From assembly GCF_051433195.1 (NCBI RefSeq), contig NZ_JBHMFT010000019.1:1-64000 (forward strand): 64,000 bases of DNA, written 5' to 3'. This DNA is from Falsiroseomonas sp051433195. Its GTDB lineage: Bacteria > Pseudomonadota > Alphaproteobacteria > Acetobacterales > Acetobacteraceae. Both the position numbers and the translations under genes were made by a program. The notes below the pieces were generated by a model. It was not told where the DNA came from. It was given only the letters and a program-made list of their open reading frames with translations, and did not search any database. Within the stretch, counting starts at the first letter, position 1. Each line of letters starts with the position of its first letter. Shown piece after piece: positions 33,952 to 43,303 of the stretch.

Positions 33952-36387
33952 TCAAGCGGCGCTGCGACTGCCTTCCGCCACCGGCTGCGCCCGCGCCAGC
34001 TCCGCCAGGCTGTGCGGCGCCATCGGCCGACCGAGCAGGAAGCCCTGCACCACGTCGCAGCCGAGCTGGCGCAGGGCCAGCAACTGTTCCTGCGTCTCCA
34101 CCCCCTCCGCCACCACCTCCGCGCCGAGGCCATGCGCCAGCCGCAGGATGGCATCCAGGATGCGCCGGCCCGGACCGGCCTCCGACCGCGCCCCATCACG
34201 CCCCGCCGGCTCCAGACCCGTCGGCTCCAGTCCCGTCGGCTCCAAACCGGCGATGAAGGCGCGGTCGACCTTGATCACGTCGAATTGCAGATGCTGGAGA
34301 TAGCCCAGCGAGGAGTATCCCGTGCCGAAATCGTCCAGCGCCACCCGCACGCCCAGCGCCCGCAGCGCCTGGAAGCTGCGCGCCGCCGCCTCCGCGCTGC
34401 GCAGGAACACGCTTTCCGTCACCTCGACCTCGAGCAGCGCCGGATCGCAGCCGGTCGCGGCCAGCGCTTCCTCCACCAGCCGCACGCCCTGCTCGGCGCT
34501 GAAATGCCCGGCCGAGAGGTTGACCGCGACCGGCATCTCCAGCCCCTGCGCCCGCCAGGCCATCGCCTGCCGGCAGGCCAGGTCGAGCACCAGCTGCGTG
34601 ATCGGGTGGATCAGCCCGGTTTCCTCCGCCACCGGGATGAAGTCGGTGGGCGAGATCAGGCCGCGCTCCGGGTGCTGCCAGCGCAGCAGCGCCTCGCAGC
34701 CCTTGATGCGGCCCGTGGTGCAGGCGAATTTCGGCTGGTAGGCCAGCGACAACTGGCCCTCGACCAGCGCCCGCCGCAGATCCTCCTCGATCCGCCGCCG
34801 CTCGCGCAGCCCGGCCTCCTGGTCCAGGCTGAACAGCACGGCGCGGCCGCGGCCGGCGGCCTTGGCGCGGTACAGCGCGATGTCGGCGCGGCTCAGCATC
34901 GCCTCCACCGTGGTGCCGTGCTGCGGCGCCATGGCGGTGCCGATGCTGGCACCGGCGCGCAGCGTGTAGCCCTGCAGCCGGTAGGGCCGCCCCAGCACCT
35001 CCGTCAGCCGGTTGGCCAGCTTTGTGGCCTCCGCCGCCTCGCCCAGCCCCGGCTGGATCACGGCGAATTCGTCGCCGCCGAGCCGGGCGAGCAGGTCCCC
35101 GTCCCGCATCGCCGCCCGCATGCGCGCGGCGGCGGCCAGCAGAAGCTGGTCGCCGACCGGATGGCCGAGGCTGTCATTGACCTCCTTGAAGTGGTCGAGG
35201 TCGATGCAGTGCACCGCGACCATCCGCGCCGCCGACGCCCGGCCGAGTTGCAGTTTCAGCTGGTTGCCGAACAGCAGCCGGTTCGGCAACTCGGTCAGCG
35301 TGTCGTGTTCCGCCAGGTGGCGGATGCGGCGGTCCGCCGCGCGCTGCGCCGTGACATCGAGCAGCACGCGCACCACGCAGGTCAGCGCGCCGCCGCGGCC
35401 GAACACCGGCGCGGTGGAGATCAGCATGACCCGCTCCTGCCCCGCCTCGCCCGGCAACAGGCATTCATGCGGCGGCACCGCGCGCTCCGTCGCCACCACC
35501 TCGGCGATGTCGCGCTCGGCATCGGCGACGCCGCCGAATTCGCTGGGGCGCCGGCCCAGCACCTCCGCCTCCCGCCTCAGGCCGAACAGGCGCAGCGCCA
35601 CCTTGTTCATGCTGAGGGCCCGGCCGCTGGAATCATAGGCGGCGATGCCGACCGGCAGCGCATCCATCAGCACCCGCAGCGTGTGCTCCGCCTCCGAGGC
35701 GCGGCGCGCACCGCGGATGATCAGCACCAGCAGCAGCACCACGCTGAGCGTCAATCCGCCGAGGCTCGCCAGGTAGAACGGCGTCAGTGTGCGCGAATTG
35801 GCGCGCGCCGCCCGGATCGCCGCCTGGCGTTCGAGGTGCAGCGCCAGGTTGAGATGCGTCAGCAGCCGATCCGCCTCCTGGATCACCGCGACGACGCGCG
35901 CCCGGGCCGCGGGCGCCACCTGCGCCTGCCCTTCGGGACGGGCCTCAAGCTCGGCCCAGGCGGTGCCCAGCAGCGCAACATCGGGCTCGATCTGCTCCAG
36001 CGCGTCCTGCAGGCCGGTGAGGATATCGGCATGGTCCAGGATGCTGCGGGTCGCCGATTCCTCGGCACCGGCCAGCAGCGGCAGCCGGCTCAGCAGGATC
36101 TCGTAGCGCTGCTCCAGGTCGGCGCCGCTGGTGCCGCGCCCCAGCCGCAGCAGCGCCGCCTCGAAGCGGTGCAACTCCACCAGCGCCTGGGTGCTGAACC
36201 AGACCGAGACGCGCTGGCTGCTGGCCTCAAGCCGCGATTGCTCCCGCGCCCGTTGCAGCGCGAGGCCCACCGACAGCACGAACAGCACGCCGGCCGCCAG
36301 CAGCAGGGCCGCGGTGATCCGGGGCTGCGGCCCGAGCAGCGCGGCCCGGGCGGGCCTCACCTGCGCCTTGCGGCCCGACCGCGGCAT
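33952..36387 (-). CDS. Membrane GGDEF-EAL c-di-GMP enzyme with PAS-like domain
   Basis: An 811-residue sensor. Membrane helices lie near residues 25-45 and 212-232, enclosing a periplasmic helical sensor; a PAS-like domain follows, then GGDEF (GDLLARLGGDEFAVI) and EAL. The EAL active site is complete: EALLRWQHPERG, VNLSAGHF, EVTESVF, LDDFGTGYSSLGYL, IKVDRAF, VVAEGVET and QGFLLGRP. Both synthesis and hydrolysis of c-di-GMP are thus possible. Unusually, between the IKVDRAF strand and the next helix there is an insertion with three GLEP[TA]G units followed by RDGARSEAGPG. It begins six bases after the molybdopterin-fold gene, so the two are probably co-expressed. Confidence 0.88.
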   Translation of the reverse strand: MPRSGRKAQVRPARAALLGPQPRITAALLLAAGVLFVLSVGLALQRAREQSRLEASSQRVSVWFSTQALVELHRFEAALLRLGRGTSGADLEQRYEILLSRLPLLAGAEESATRSILDHADILTGLQDALEQIEPDVALLGTAWAELEARPEGQAQVAPAARARVVAVIQEADRLLTHLNLALHLERQAAIRAARANSRTLTPFYLASLGGLTLSVVLLLVLIIRGARRASEAEHTLRVLMDALPVGIAAYDSSGRALSMNKVALRLFGLRREAEVLGRRPSEFGGVADAERDIAEVVATERAVPPHECLLPGEAGQERVMLISTAPVFGRGGALTCVVRVLLDVTAQRAADRRIRHLAEHDTLTELPNRLLFGNQLKLQLGRASAARMVAVHCIDLDHFKEVNDSLGHPVGDQLLLAAAARMRAAMRDGDLLARLGGDEFAVIQPGLGEAAEATKLANRLTEVLGRPYRLQGYTLRAGASIGTAMAPQHGTTVEAMLSRADIALYRAKAAGRGRAVLFSLDQEAGLRERRRIEEDLRRALVEGQLSLAYQPKFACTTGRIKGCEALLRWQHPERGLISPTDFIPVAEETGLIHPITQLVLDLACRQAMAWRAQGLEMPVAVNLSAGHFSAEQGVRLVEEALAATGCDPALLEVEVTESVFLRSAEAAARSFQALRALGVRVALDDFGTGYSSLGYLQHLQFDVIKVDRAFIAGLEPTGLEPTGLEPAGRDGARSEAGPGRRILDAILRLAHGLGAEVVAEGVETQEQLLALRQLGCDVVQGFLLGRPMAPHSLAELARAQPVAEGSRSAA

Positions 36388-36393
36388 GCCGGC

Positions 36394-36882
36394 TCAGCCG
36401 ACGTGGATCTGGGCAAGCTGCCAGATGGCGCGTTCGCGGAACACCGGCGTGTCCAACTCCGGCCGTTCGGTCCAGGGGTACAAAAGCCAGATGGGACCGC
36501 GGTCGCGGACCCGCATCGGCACGCCGTCATGCCGCGTCGCCAGGATGGCGCCGTGCCGCGTCGCGTCCTCCACCGGCAGGGTCACGGCATAGTCGTTCAG
36601 CGCCACGGCGCGCAGGCTGTCTCCCTCGGCCCGCACCGCCTCCAGCACCCGCGCCAGCGGGACGCCGGAGAAGTGCTGCGGCGCCGATCCGGTCCAGGCG
36701 GTGCGCGTCACCAGCGGGACGGTGCCGAGGCCCTCCAGCCGCGGCAGGTCGAAGACGGCCTCGCGCCCCGGCACGCCGGCGAAGGTCCCGGTGACACGCA
36801 GGACCGGCCGGCCCTGGGCCGCCGCATCGCGGGGCGGCCAGACGGCGAGCGTCAGGAGGGCGGCAAGGGCGCGGCGGTGCAT
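36394..36882 (-). CDS. Small periplasmic protein with sulfite-oxidase (oxidoreductase_molyb)-like fold
   Basis: A 162-residue exported protein. After the signal (ALAALLTLAVWPPRDAAAQ) it reads as a shortened molybdopterin-binding fold: TGTFAGVPGREAVFDLPRL, LVTRTAWTGSAPQHFSGVPLARVL, LNDYAVTLPVEDA and GPIWLLYPWTERPEL. The Cys that holds molybdenum in true sulfite oxidases is not seen, and the length is about half, so it is likely a ligand-binding relative. Its gene ends six bases before the GGDEF-EAL start, suggesting that it feeds a periplasmic signal to that enzyme. Confidence 0.7.
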   Translation of the reverse strand: MHRRALAALLTLAVWPPRDAAAQGRPVLRVTGTFAGVPGREAVFDLPRLEGLGTVPLVTRTAWTGSAPQHFSGVPLARVLEAVRAEGDSLRAVALNDYAVTLPVEDATRHGAILATRHDGVPMRVRDRGPIWLLYPWTERPELDTPVFRERAIWQLAQIHVG

Positions 36883-36961
36883 GCGAGATCTCCGGAAGCG
36901 GAAGCCGCGCGCAGTTTTTCCGCCGGAGCCGACAGTATGGGCCGCAAGGGTGAACGATGCG

Positions 36962-39900
36962 TTAAGACGCCTCGACCATCTCCACCGCGCGCTGGAGATC
37001 GACGCTCAGCAGCCGGCTGACGCCGCGTTCCTGCATGGTCACGCCGTACAGGCGATGCATCCGCGCCATGGTCAGCGGGTGGTGCGTCACGATCAGGAAG
37101 CGGGTGCCGCCGCGGCCGGCGGCATCGGGGGCCGCCATCACCTCCAGCAGGTCGCACAGCCGTTCCACATTGGCGTCGTCCAGCGGCGCATCCACCTCGT
37201 CCAGCACGCAGACCGGGGCCGGGTTGCAGCGGAACACGGCGAAGACGAGGGACAGCGCCGTCAGCGCCTGCTCGCCGCCCGACAGCAGCGCGAGCGAGGA
37301 CAGCTTCTTGCCCGGCGGCTCGGCGAAGATCTCGAGCCCCGCCTCCAGCGGATCGTCGGAGCCCACCAGCGCCAGATGCGCGCGGCCGCCGCCGAACAGG
37401 CGGGTGAACAGGGCGCGGAACTCGGTATCCACCTTGTCGAAGACCACGCGCAGGCGTTCGCGGCCCTCGCGGTTCAGGTGGCCGATGGAACCGCGCAGCT
37501 TGGCGATGGCGGTGGCGACTTCCTGGCGTTCCGATTCGATGCGGGCGCGCGTCGCATCCAGGTCGTTCAACTCGGTCTCGGCGCGCAGGTTGACCGGGCC
37601 CATCTCTTCCCGCTCGCGGGTCAGGCGGTCCAGTTTTTTCCGAGACTTCTCCTCGGCCTGGTCGGTGAGGTCGGCGACCTCCTCCGGCAGCGGCGGATGC
37701 GCCTCGCCGAGCCGTTCGACGATGCGTTCCTCCACCGCCAGCGCGGCGGCCTCCGCCTGGCCGGCGGTGCCTTCCGCGCGCAGCTGCGCCTCCCGCGCGG
37801 TGGCGAAGGCGGCATCGGCGCTGCGGCGGGCCAGGGCCGATTCGCGGTCCTCGGCCTCCGCGGCGGCAAGCGTCCTGGCGGCGGCGGCATGGGCAGCCTC
37901 GGCTTCGGCCAGCGCGCGGCCGGCGCTGGCGCGCTGCGCGGCGGCGATCTCGGGCGCCTCGGCCAAGGCGTCGCGCTCGGCGGCGGCCTCGGCAGCGCGG
38001 GTGGCGAGGTCGGCGCGGCGGCTGGCGGCCTCGGCGCGGCGCCGCGCCCATTCGGCGCGCTCCGGCCCGATGGCGGCCTGGCGGGTGGCGATGCGGCCGG
38101 ATTCGGCGCCGAGCGTGGCGCGGGCGTCGCGGCAACCGGCCTCGTCGGCGCGCGCGGCGGCAAGCCCGGCGCGGGCGCGCTCCACCTCGGCGCGCAGCGC
38201 GGCGAGGTCCGGCGCGGCCTGCCGGCTGGCGCGGGCCTCCGCCAGGGCGGCGTCGGCGGCATCGCGCTCGGCGGTGGTGCGGGCGAGTTCGGGGGTCAGG
38301 GCCGCCAGCCGCGCCTCGGCCTCGGCGGCGCGGGCGGACAGGCTGCGGGCGGCGTCGCGGGCGGCGGCGAGGCGCTGTTCTGCCCCGCGCCGGGCCTCGC
38401 GCGCCGCCGATTCGGCGCGGATCGCAGCGGCTTCCTCGGCCGCTGCGGTGGTGCGGGATTGCCGGGCTGTGGCCGCATTGGGCGCTGCGGCGCGAGCCAG
38501 CCGCGCCGTTTCCAGCGCCGCGGCGGCGGCCTGGGTTTCCGTCTCCAGCCGCGCCAGTTGCGGCGCCAGGGCGGCGAGGCGTTGCTGCGCCTGCTGGTCG
38601 CGGGCGGTCAGCCGCTCCAGCGCCGTCGCGGCCGCGCCCTGGCGGCGTTCGGCGGCGGCGCGCTGGTCGCGGTGCCGGGCTTCGGCGCCGCGCGCCTGCT
38701 GTTCATCGGCGGCGGCCTCGGCGCGGGTCGCGGCGGCGGTGGCGGCGGCCGCCTCCGCCTGGTCCAGCCGGGCCCCGGCGGCGCGCAGCGCGTTGCGCTG
38801 GGCGAGGCGGACGGCGCCGGGGGTGGGAATGCCCGCCGCCAGGCAATGCCCATCCCAGCGCCAGACCGCGCCATCCTCCGTCACCAGGGCCTGGCCGGGC
38901 TTCAGCAGCGGCAGCAGCGCGGCGCCATCCGTGCCCTTCGGCAGCAGGCCGACCTGGGACAGCGCGCGGGACAGCGCATCCGGCGCCTCCACCAGCCGGG
39001 CCAGCGGCGTGGCGCCGGCGGGCAGCGGGGGCATCGGGTCGAGCGGCGGCAGCGCGCGCCAGTGGCGGGGCGAATCCTCGTCCAGCGCCGAGTCCAGCCC
39101 ATCGCCCATCGCGGCGCCAAGGGCCGCTTCCAGGCCGGGCGGCACGCCGATGCGGTCCAGCACCGCCTCGCCACCACCCACCTCGCGCGCGCGCAGGACC
39201 TCGGCCAGGGCGGCGGCCTCGGCGGCGGCGCGGGCGCGGGCGGCCTCGGCCTCGCTGGCGGCGGCGCGGGCGGCTTCGTGGCGGGACTGCGCGGCGGTGC
39301 GGGCCTTCTCGGCCGCTTCTAGCGCGGCGCGCGCCTCGGCCAAGGCGGCGGCGGCGGCGGTGGCTTCGGTGCGGGCGGCGGCGAGGTCGGCTTCCGGCAC
39401 CGCGCCGGCACGGGCGGCGTCGCGCTCGGCGGTCAGGCGGGCAGCCTGCTCGGCGGCGCGGCGGGCAGCGGTCTCGGCGGCCTGCAATTCGGCGGAGGCG
39501 CGGGATTCGGTCGCCTCGGCCTCGGCGGAAAGCCGGCGGGCGGATTCGTGCGCGGCCTGGGCGCCGGCGCGGGCGGCCTCGGCGGCGGACAGCGCCGATT
39601 CGGCGTTGCCGAGGGCCGATTCGGCAGCGCCCACCTGGTCCGCGGCAGCGGCCAGCGCCGAACCGGGCACCACGGCACGACTGGCGGCCGCATGGTCCGC
39701 CGCGATCTTCGCAAACTGGTGCGCCAGGCGCTCGGCGCGCGTCGCCGCCTCGGCCTCGGCGGCGGCGAGCGCATTGGCCTGGGCGGCGGCCTCGGCGGCG
39801 TGTTCGGTGGCGCGGTCGGCGGCCTCGGCGGCGGCTTCGACGGCGGCAATGGCCGCGGTCTCCGCCGCCTCGGCGCGCGCCAGGCGCTGCGGCAGTTCGG

Positions 39901-41044
39901 CGGCGGCGGCGACCAGTTCCTCGGCCTCGGCATCGAGCCGGGCCTCGGCCGCGCCGGCATCGGCATCGACGCGCGCCGCATGTTCCAGGTCCCGCGCCAG
40001 CGCGGCGTGGCGCGACTCGGCCCCGGCCAGCGCCTCCCGCGCGCGGGTCTCCTCGGCGCCGAGCGTCTCGGCCTCGACCCGGCGACGCTCCAGCGCGGTG
40101 CGGGCGGTGGCCTCGGCGGCGCGGGGCGCGGGCAGGCCGCGCTCGGCGTCGAAGGCGCGGCGTGCGGCGGCCTCGGCCTGCGCCTCGGCGTCCGCGGTGG
40201 CGCGGCGGGCGGTGCCGAAGACATCGCGGGCGTGCCGCAGGCTGGCCTGGGCGCGGGCGCGCAGGATCGCCAGCCACTCCACCTCCGCATCCCGCACCAG
40301 GCCGGACAGGTTGCGGTAGCGCGCGGCCTGGCGGGCCTGGCGTTGCAGGTTCTGGCGCCCGGCCTCCATCTGGCCGATCAGGTCCTCGGCGCGGCCGAGA
40401 TTCGTCTCGGCCTGGCGCAGCTTGAGTTCGGCCTCGTGCTTGCGGGCGCGCAGCCCGGCGATGCCGGCGGCCTCCTCCAGCACCGCGCGGCGTTCCTCCG
40501 GCTTGGCGGAGATCAGCGCGGAGACGCGGCCCTGGCTGACCATGGCGGAGGACCGGGCGCCGGAGCCGATATCGGCGAACATCGTCTGCACGTCGCGGGC
40601 GCGCAGTTCCCGCCCGTTGACGCGGAACGAACTGCCCTCGCCCCGCGCGATTTTCCGCGAGATTTCAAGGTCGGTGGCTTCGGCATTGGGCGGCGGCGCC
40701 AGCCCGGCCGCTTCCTCCAGCACCAGGGTCACCTCGGCCAGGTTGCGGCCCGGCCGGGTGGAGGTGCCCGCGAAGATGATGTCGTCCATCTCGCCGCCGC
40801 GCATGGACCGGGCGTTGGTCTCGCCCATCGCCCAGCGCAGCGCCTCCACCACGTTGGACTTGCCGCAGCCATTCGGGCCGACGATGCCGGTCAGGCCCGG
40901 CATCACCTCCACCACCGTCGCCTCGGCGAAGGATTTGAAGCCGGCGATGCGCAGCCGGGTCAGCCTCGCGTGGCGCGCGGCTTCGGCCTGGGCATCGCTG
41001 CGGGCCGGCTCCTCGGGAGTCTCGGGTGTCGGCGCCACTTCCAT
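36962..41044 (-). CDS. smc: Chromosome segregation protein SMC
   Basis: A 1360-residue condensin subunit, longer than the usual 1150-1200 because of extended Ala/Arg/Glu-rich coiled coils. The N-terminal head has LTRLRIAGFKSFAEATVVEV and Walker A GPNGCGKSN (about 56-64). The hinge lies near the middle (GVPPGLEAALGAAMGDGLD). The C-terminal head has signature LLSGGEQALTALSL and Walker B VCVLDEVDAPLDD. It organises and segregates the chromosome with ScpAB. ATG 41044 starts four bases after the dsbA-like stop; an upstream in-frame extension overlaps that gene and was rejected. Order DUF721, dsbA, smc is common in alphaproteobacteria. Confidence 0.93.
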   Translation of the reverse strand: MEVAPTPETPEEPARSDAQAEAARHARLTRLRIAGFKSFAEATVVEVMPGLTGIVGPNGCGKSNVVEALRWAMGETNARSMRGGEMDDIIFAGTSTRPGRNLAEVTLVLEEAAGLAPPPNAEATDLEISRKIARGEGSSFRVNGRELRARDVQTMFADIGSGARSSAMVSQGRVSALISAKPEERRAVLEEAAGIAGLRARKHEAELKLRQAETNLGRAEDLIGQMEAGRQNLQRQARQAARYRNLSGLVRDAEVEWLAILRARAQASLRHARDVFGTARRATADAEAQAEAAARRAFDAERGLPAPRAAEATARTALERRRVEAETLGAEETRAREALAGAESRHAALARDLEHAARVDADAGAAEARLDAEAEELVAAAAELPQRLARAEAAETAAIAAVEAAAEAADRATEHAAEAAAQANALAAAEAEAATRAERLAHQFAKIAADHAAASRAVVPGSALAAAADQVGAAESALGNAESALSAAEAARAGAQAAHESARRLSAEAEATESRASAELQAAETAARRAAEQAARLTAERDAARAGAVPEADLAAARTEATAAAAALAEARAALEAAEKARTAAQSRHEAARAAASEAEAARARAAAEAAALAEVLRAREVGGGEAVLDRIGVPPGLEAALGAAMGDGLDSALDEDSPRHWRALPPLDPMPPLPAGATPLARLVEAPDALSRALSQVGLLPKGTDGAALLPLLKPGQALVTEDGAVWRWDGHCLAAGIPTPGAVRLAQRNALRAAGARLDQAEAAAATAAATRAEAAADEQQARGAEARHRDQRAAAERRQGAAATALERLTARDQQAQQRLAALAPQLARLETETQAAAAALETARLARAAAPNAATARQSRTTAAAEEAAAIRAESAAREARRGAEQRLAAARDAARSLSARAAEAEARLAALTPELARTTAERDAADAALAEARASRQAAPDLAALRAEVERARAGLAAARADEAGCRDARATLGAESGRIATRQAAIGPERAEWARRRAEAASRRADLATRAAEAAAERDALAEAPEIAAAQRASAGRALAEAEAAHAAAARTLAAAEAEDRESALARRSADAAFATAREAQLRAEGTAGQAEAAALAVEERIVERLGEAHPPLPEEVADLTDQAEEKSRKKLDRLTREREEMGPVNLRAETELNDLDATRARIESERQEVATAIAKLRGSIGHLNREGRERLRVVFDKVDTEFRALFTRLFGGGRAHLALVGSDDPLEAGLEIFAEPPGKKLSSLALLSGGEQALTALSLVFAVFRCNPAPVCVLDEVDAPLDDANVERLCDLLEVMAAPDAAGRGGTRFLIVTHHPLTMARMHRLYGVTMQERGVSRLLSVDLQRAVEMVEAS

Positions 41045-41048
41045 GGGT

Positions 41049-41690
41049 TCAGCGGGTCTCGGCGACCAGGGCGGCGAAACGGCCGAAGGCCATGTTGCCC
41101 GGCACGGTACGGTTGCCGAAGACGAAGCTCGGCGTGGAGGACACGTTGTGCTGCTGCTGCCCCGCCACCCGCGCCGCCAAAATCGCCCGCGCCAGGGCCT
41201 GGTCGGTGATCGCGGCATCGAATTGCGGGCGCCCCATGCCGGCCAGAGCGGCGAGCTTGAACAGCTCCTCCCGCGGGTCGGCGCTGCGGCTGAAGGCCCA
41301 GCGATCCTGCGAGGACAGCAGCGCGGAGATGAAGGGCTCGTAGCGTTCCGGCGGCAGGCTGCGCGCCACCGCGGCCCCGGCCAGCGCCAGCGCATCCAGC
41401 GGGAAGTCGCGGAACACCATCCGCATGCGGCCGGTCTCCACCAGGTCCTTCTTCACCTGCGGCCAGGTCTGGGTGTGGAAGGCCGCGCAATGGCCGCAGG
41501 TGAGGGAGAAATACTCGATGACCGTCACCGGCGCGTCGGCACGGCCGAGGCTGCGCTCCGTCATGCGCGGGTCATCCGCGGCCAGCGCCTCGGGCGCCGG
41601 CGGGGTCCATTGGGCCCAGGCGGCTGCGGGCAGCAGCAGGGCGGCCGAAGCCCCGGCGGCGAGGGTGAGAAGGGTGCGGCGGTGCAGCAT
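41049..41690 (-). CDS. DsbA/thioredoxin-fold periplasmic protein
   Basis: A 213-residue exported protein. The signal LLTLAAGASAALLLPAAAWAQ is followed by a DsbA-like domain with the redox motif CGHC in YFSLTCGHCAAFH, the helical insert, and the cis-Pro segment VSSTPSFVFGNR. It probably oxidises or isomerises disulfides in the periplasm. ATG 41690 has GGAGG seven bases upstream and starts a full signal peptide; a GTG at 41747 overlapping the DUF721 stop would add 19 residues and is the alternative. Confidence 0.85.
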   Translation of the reverse strand: MLHRRTLLTLAAGASAALLLPAAAWAQWTPPAPEALAADDPRMTERSLGRADAPVTVIEYFSLTCGHCAAFHTQTWPQVKKDLVETGRMRMVFRDFPLDALALAGAAVARSLPPERYEPFISALLSSQDRWAFSRSADPREELFKLAALAGMGRPQFDAAITDQALARAILAARVAGQQQHNVSSTPSFVFGNRTVPGNMAFGRFAALVAETR

Positions 41691-41743
41691 CGTGGAGCCT
41701 CCGGCAGGTGGAACAGCCCGGTATATGGGGTGTTCCCGCATGA

Positions 41744-42205
41744 TCACCGCTTCCGATAGACGCCGAGCGCCAGCTTTGCCAGGGCATCGCGCAACTCACC
41801 CTCCGGCATCGCGGCCAGCCGGGCCTCGACATCCCCCGGCAGCACCACCGGGCGCGGGCGCGGCCTGGGCGGGGTGCCGCCAGCGACGGCCTGCTGCACG
41901 AACCGCAGCCGCTCCACCGCCACCCGCCCGAGATGGGCGTTGATGCGGGAGATCAGTTCCGGCGCCAAATGCTGCAATTCCATCGCCACCGGGCCGGCGC
42001 AGGCCAGGGTCAGCGTGCCGGCGGTGATGCGCAGCGGCTGGGTGACGGCGGACAGCGCCGGGCCGACGATCGCCGCCCAATCCGCCATCAGCAGCGCCCC
42101 GGCCGGGCTGCGCTTGCGGAAGGCCGGGCGGGTCAGCCGGTGGATCATCACCGAAACCGGCAGGGGGCCTGTCGGAAAGCGGCGGCCTTCGCCATTCTCT
42201 GCCAT
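41744..42205 (-). CDS. DUF721 / DciA-like protein
   Basis: A 153-residue protein. The segment FRKRSPAGALLMADWAAIVGPALSAVTQPLRI ... LTLACAGPVAMELQHLAPELISRINAHLG is the DUF721 core; relatives include DciA, which helps load the replicative helicase. The rest is a basic/Pro tail and a helical end. It is the first gene of the dsbA-smc unit, and its ATG at 42205 lies only two bases from the start codon of divergent mutY. Confidence 0.8.
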   Translation of the reverse strand: MAENGEGRRFPTGPLPVSVMIHRLTRPAFRKRSPAGALLMADWAAIVGPALSAVTQPLRITAGTLTLACAGPVAMELQHLAPELISRINAHLGRVAVERLRFVQQAVAGGTPPRPRPRPVVLPGDVEARLAAMPEGELRDALAKLALGVYRKR

Positions 42206-42207
42206 GC

Positions 42208-43290
42208 GTGACCCCTCCCTCCCCTTCCCTGCTGCTCGACTGGTACGACCGCCACCGCCGGGTGCTGCCCTGGCGGCTGGCGACCGGGACGCCCGACCCT
42301 TACCGCGTCTGGCTGTCCGAGGTCATGCTGCAACAGACGACGGTGGCCGCCGTCGGACCCCGCTATACACGATTCCTGGCGCGGTTTCCGACCGTCGCGG
42401 CGCTGGCGGCCGCGGCGTGGGAGGAGGTGGCGGAGGAATGGGCCGGCCTCGGCTACTACGCCCGCGCGCGCAACCTGCATGCGGGGGCCAAGGCGCTGGC
42501 GGCGCAGGGGTTTCCACGAACCGGGGAGGGGCTGCGGGCGATCCCGGGCATCGGCCCCTACACCGCCTCCGCCGTCGCCGCGATCGCCTTCGGGCAGCCG
42601 GTGGTGCCGGCGGATGGCAATGTGGAGCGGGTGGCGGCGCGCATTTTTCGGGTGGAAACCCCGCTGCCGGCGGCGAAGAAGCGCCTGACGGAGCTGGCGC
42701 AGGGCTGGATGACGGACGCTGGCGCGCGGGCGCGGCCGGGGGATTTCGCCCAGGCGCTGTTCGACCTCGGCGCCACCCTCTGCACGCCGCGCAACCCGGC
42801 CTGCGCGCTGTGTCCGTGGCGGGAGGGCTGTGCGGCCCAGGCGGCCGGCGTGCAGGCCAGCCTGCCGCGCAAGGCGGCCAAGGCCGCGCGGCCGACGCGG
42901 CACGGCGTGCATTTCCTGCTGTTCGACGACTCTGGCCGGATGCTGGTGCGGCGGCGGGCCGAGAAGGGCCTGCTCGGCGGCATGCTCGAAGTACCCGGAA
43001 CGCCCTGGCGCGCGGAGCCCTGGCCGGACGCGGAGGCGCTGGCCCATGCCCCCCTGCCCGGCCCCGACTGGCGCCGCCTGCCTGGGGAGGCGCGGCACGG
43101 CTTCACCCATTTCGAACTGCGCATGACACTGCTGACCGCCCGCCTGCCCGGTGAGGCCGCGCTGCCGGGCCATGCCTGGATGAACCCCGCCGAGGCCCGC
43201 GCCGGCATGCCGAGCGTCATGCACAGGCTGCTGGACCTGCTGGACAGCCCGGCCGCGGCGATGGCAGACCGGGGCCAGGACAGCTTCTGA
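42208..43290 (+). CDS. mutY: A/G-specific adenine DNA glycosylase
   Basis: A 360-residue base-excision repair enzyme that removes adenine opposite 8-oxoguanine. It has the catalytic Glu in VWLSEVMLQQT, the HhH motif LRAIPGIGPYTASAVAA, catalytic Asp in VPADGNVERV, and the [4Fe-4S] ligands in CTPRNPACALCPWREGC (spacing 6-2-5). A C-terminal NUDIX-like domain (GVHFLLFDDSGRMLVRRR) recognises 8-oxoG. The start is GTG 42208, which aligns with the family N-terminus; no Shine-Dalgarno sequence is seen. Divergent from DUF721 with only two bases between the start codons. Confidence 0.92.
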   Translation: MTPPSPSLLLDWYDRHRRVLPWRLATGTPDPYRVWLSEVMLQQTTVAAVGPRYTRFLARFPTVAALAAAAWEEVAEEWAGLGYYARARNLHAGAKALAAQGFPRTGEGLRAIPGIGPYTASAVAAIAFGQPVVPADGNVERVAARIFRVETPLPAAKKRLTELAQGWMTDAGARARPGDFAQALFDLGATLCTPRNPACALCPWREGCAAQAAGVQASLPRKAAKAARPTRHGVHFLLFDDSGRMLVRRRAEKGLLGGMLEVPGTPWRAEPWPDAEALAHAPLPGPDWRRLPGEARHGFTHFELRMTLLTARLPGEAALPGHAWMNPAEARAGMPSVMHRLLDLLDSPAAAMADRGQDSF

Positions 43291-43303
43291 GAGGCACGCC
43301 AGC

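Noticed and set aside
37035..40319. Long plus-strand Ala/Ser/Arg-rich frame opposite smc
   Set aside because: It mirrors the coiled-coil codons of smc and has no independent motif or start signal.
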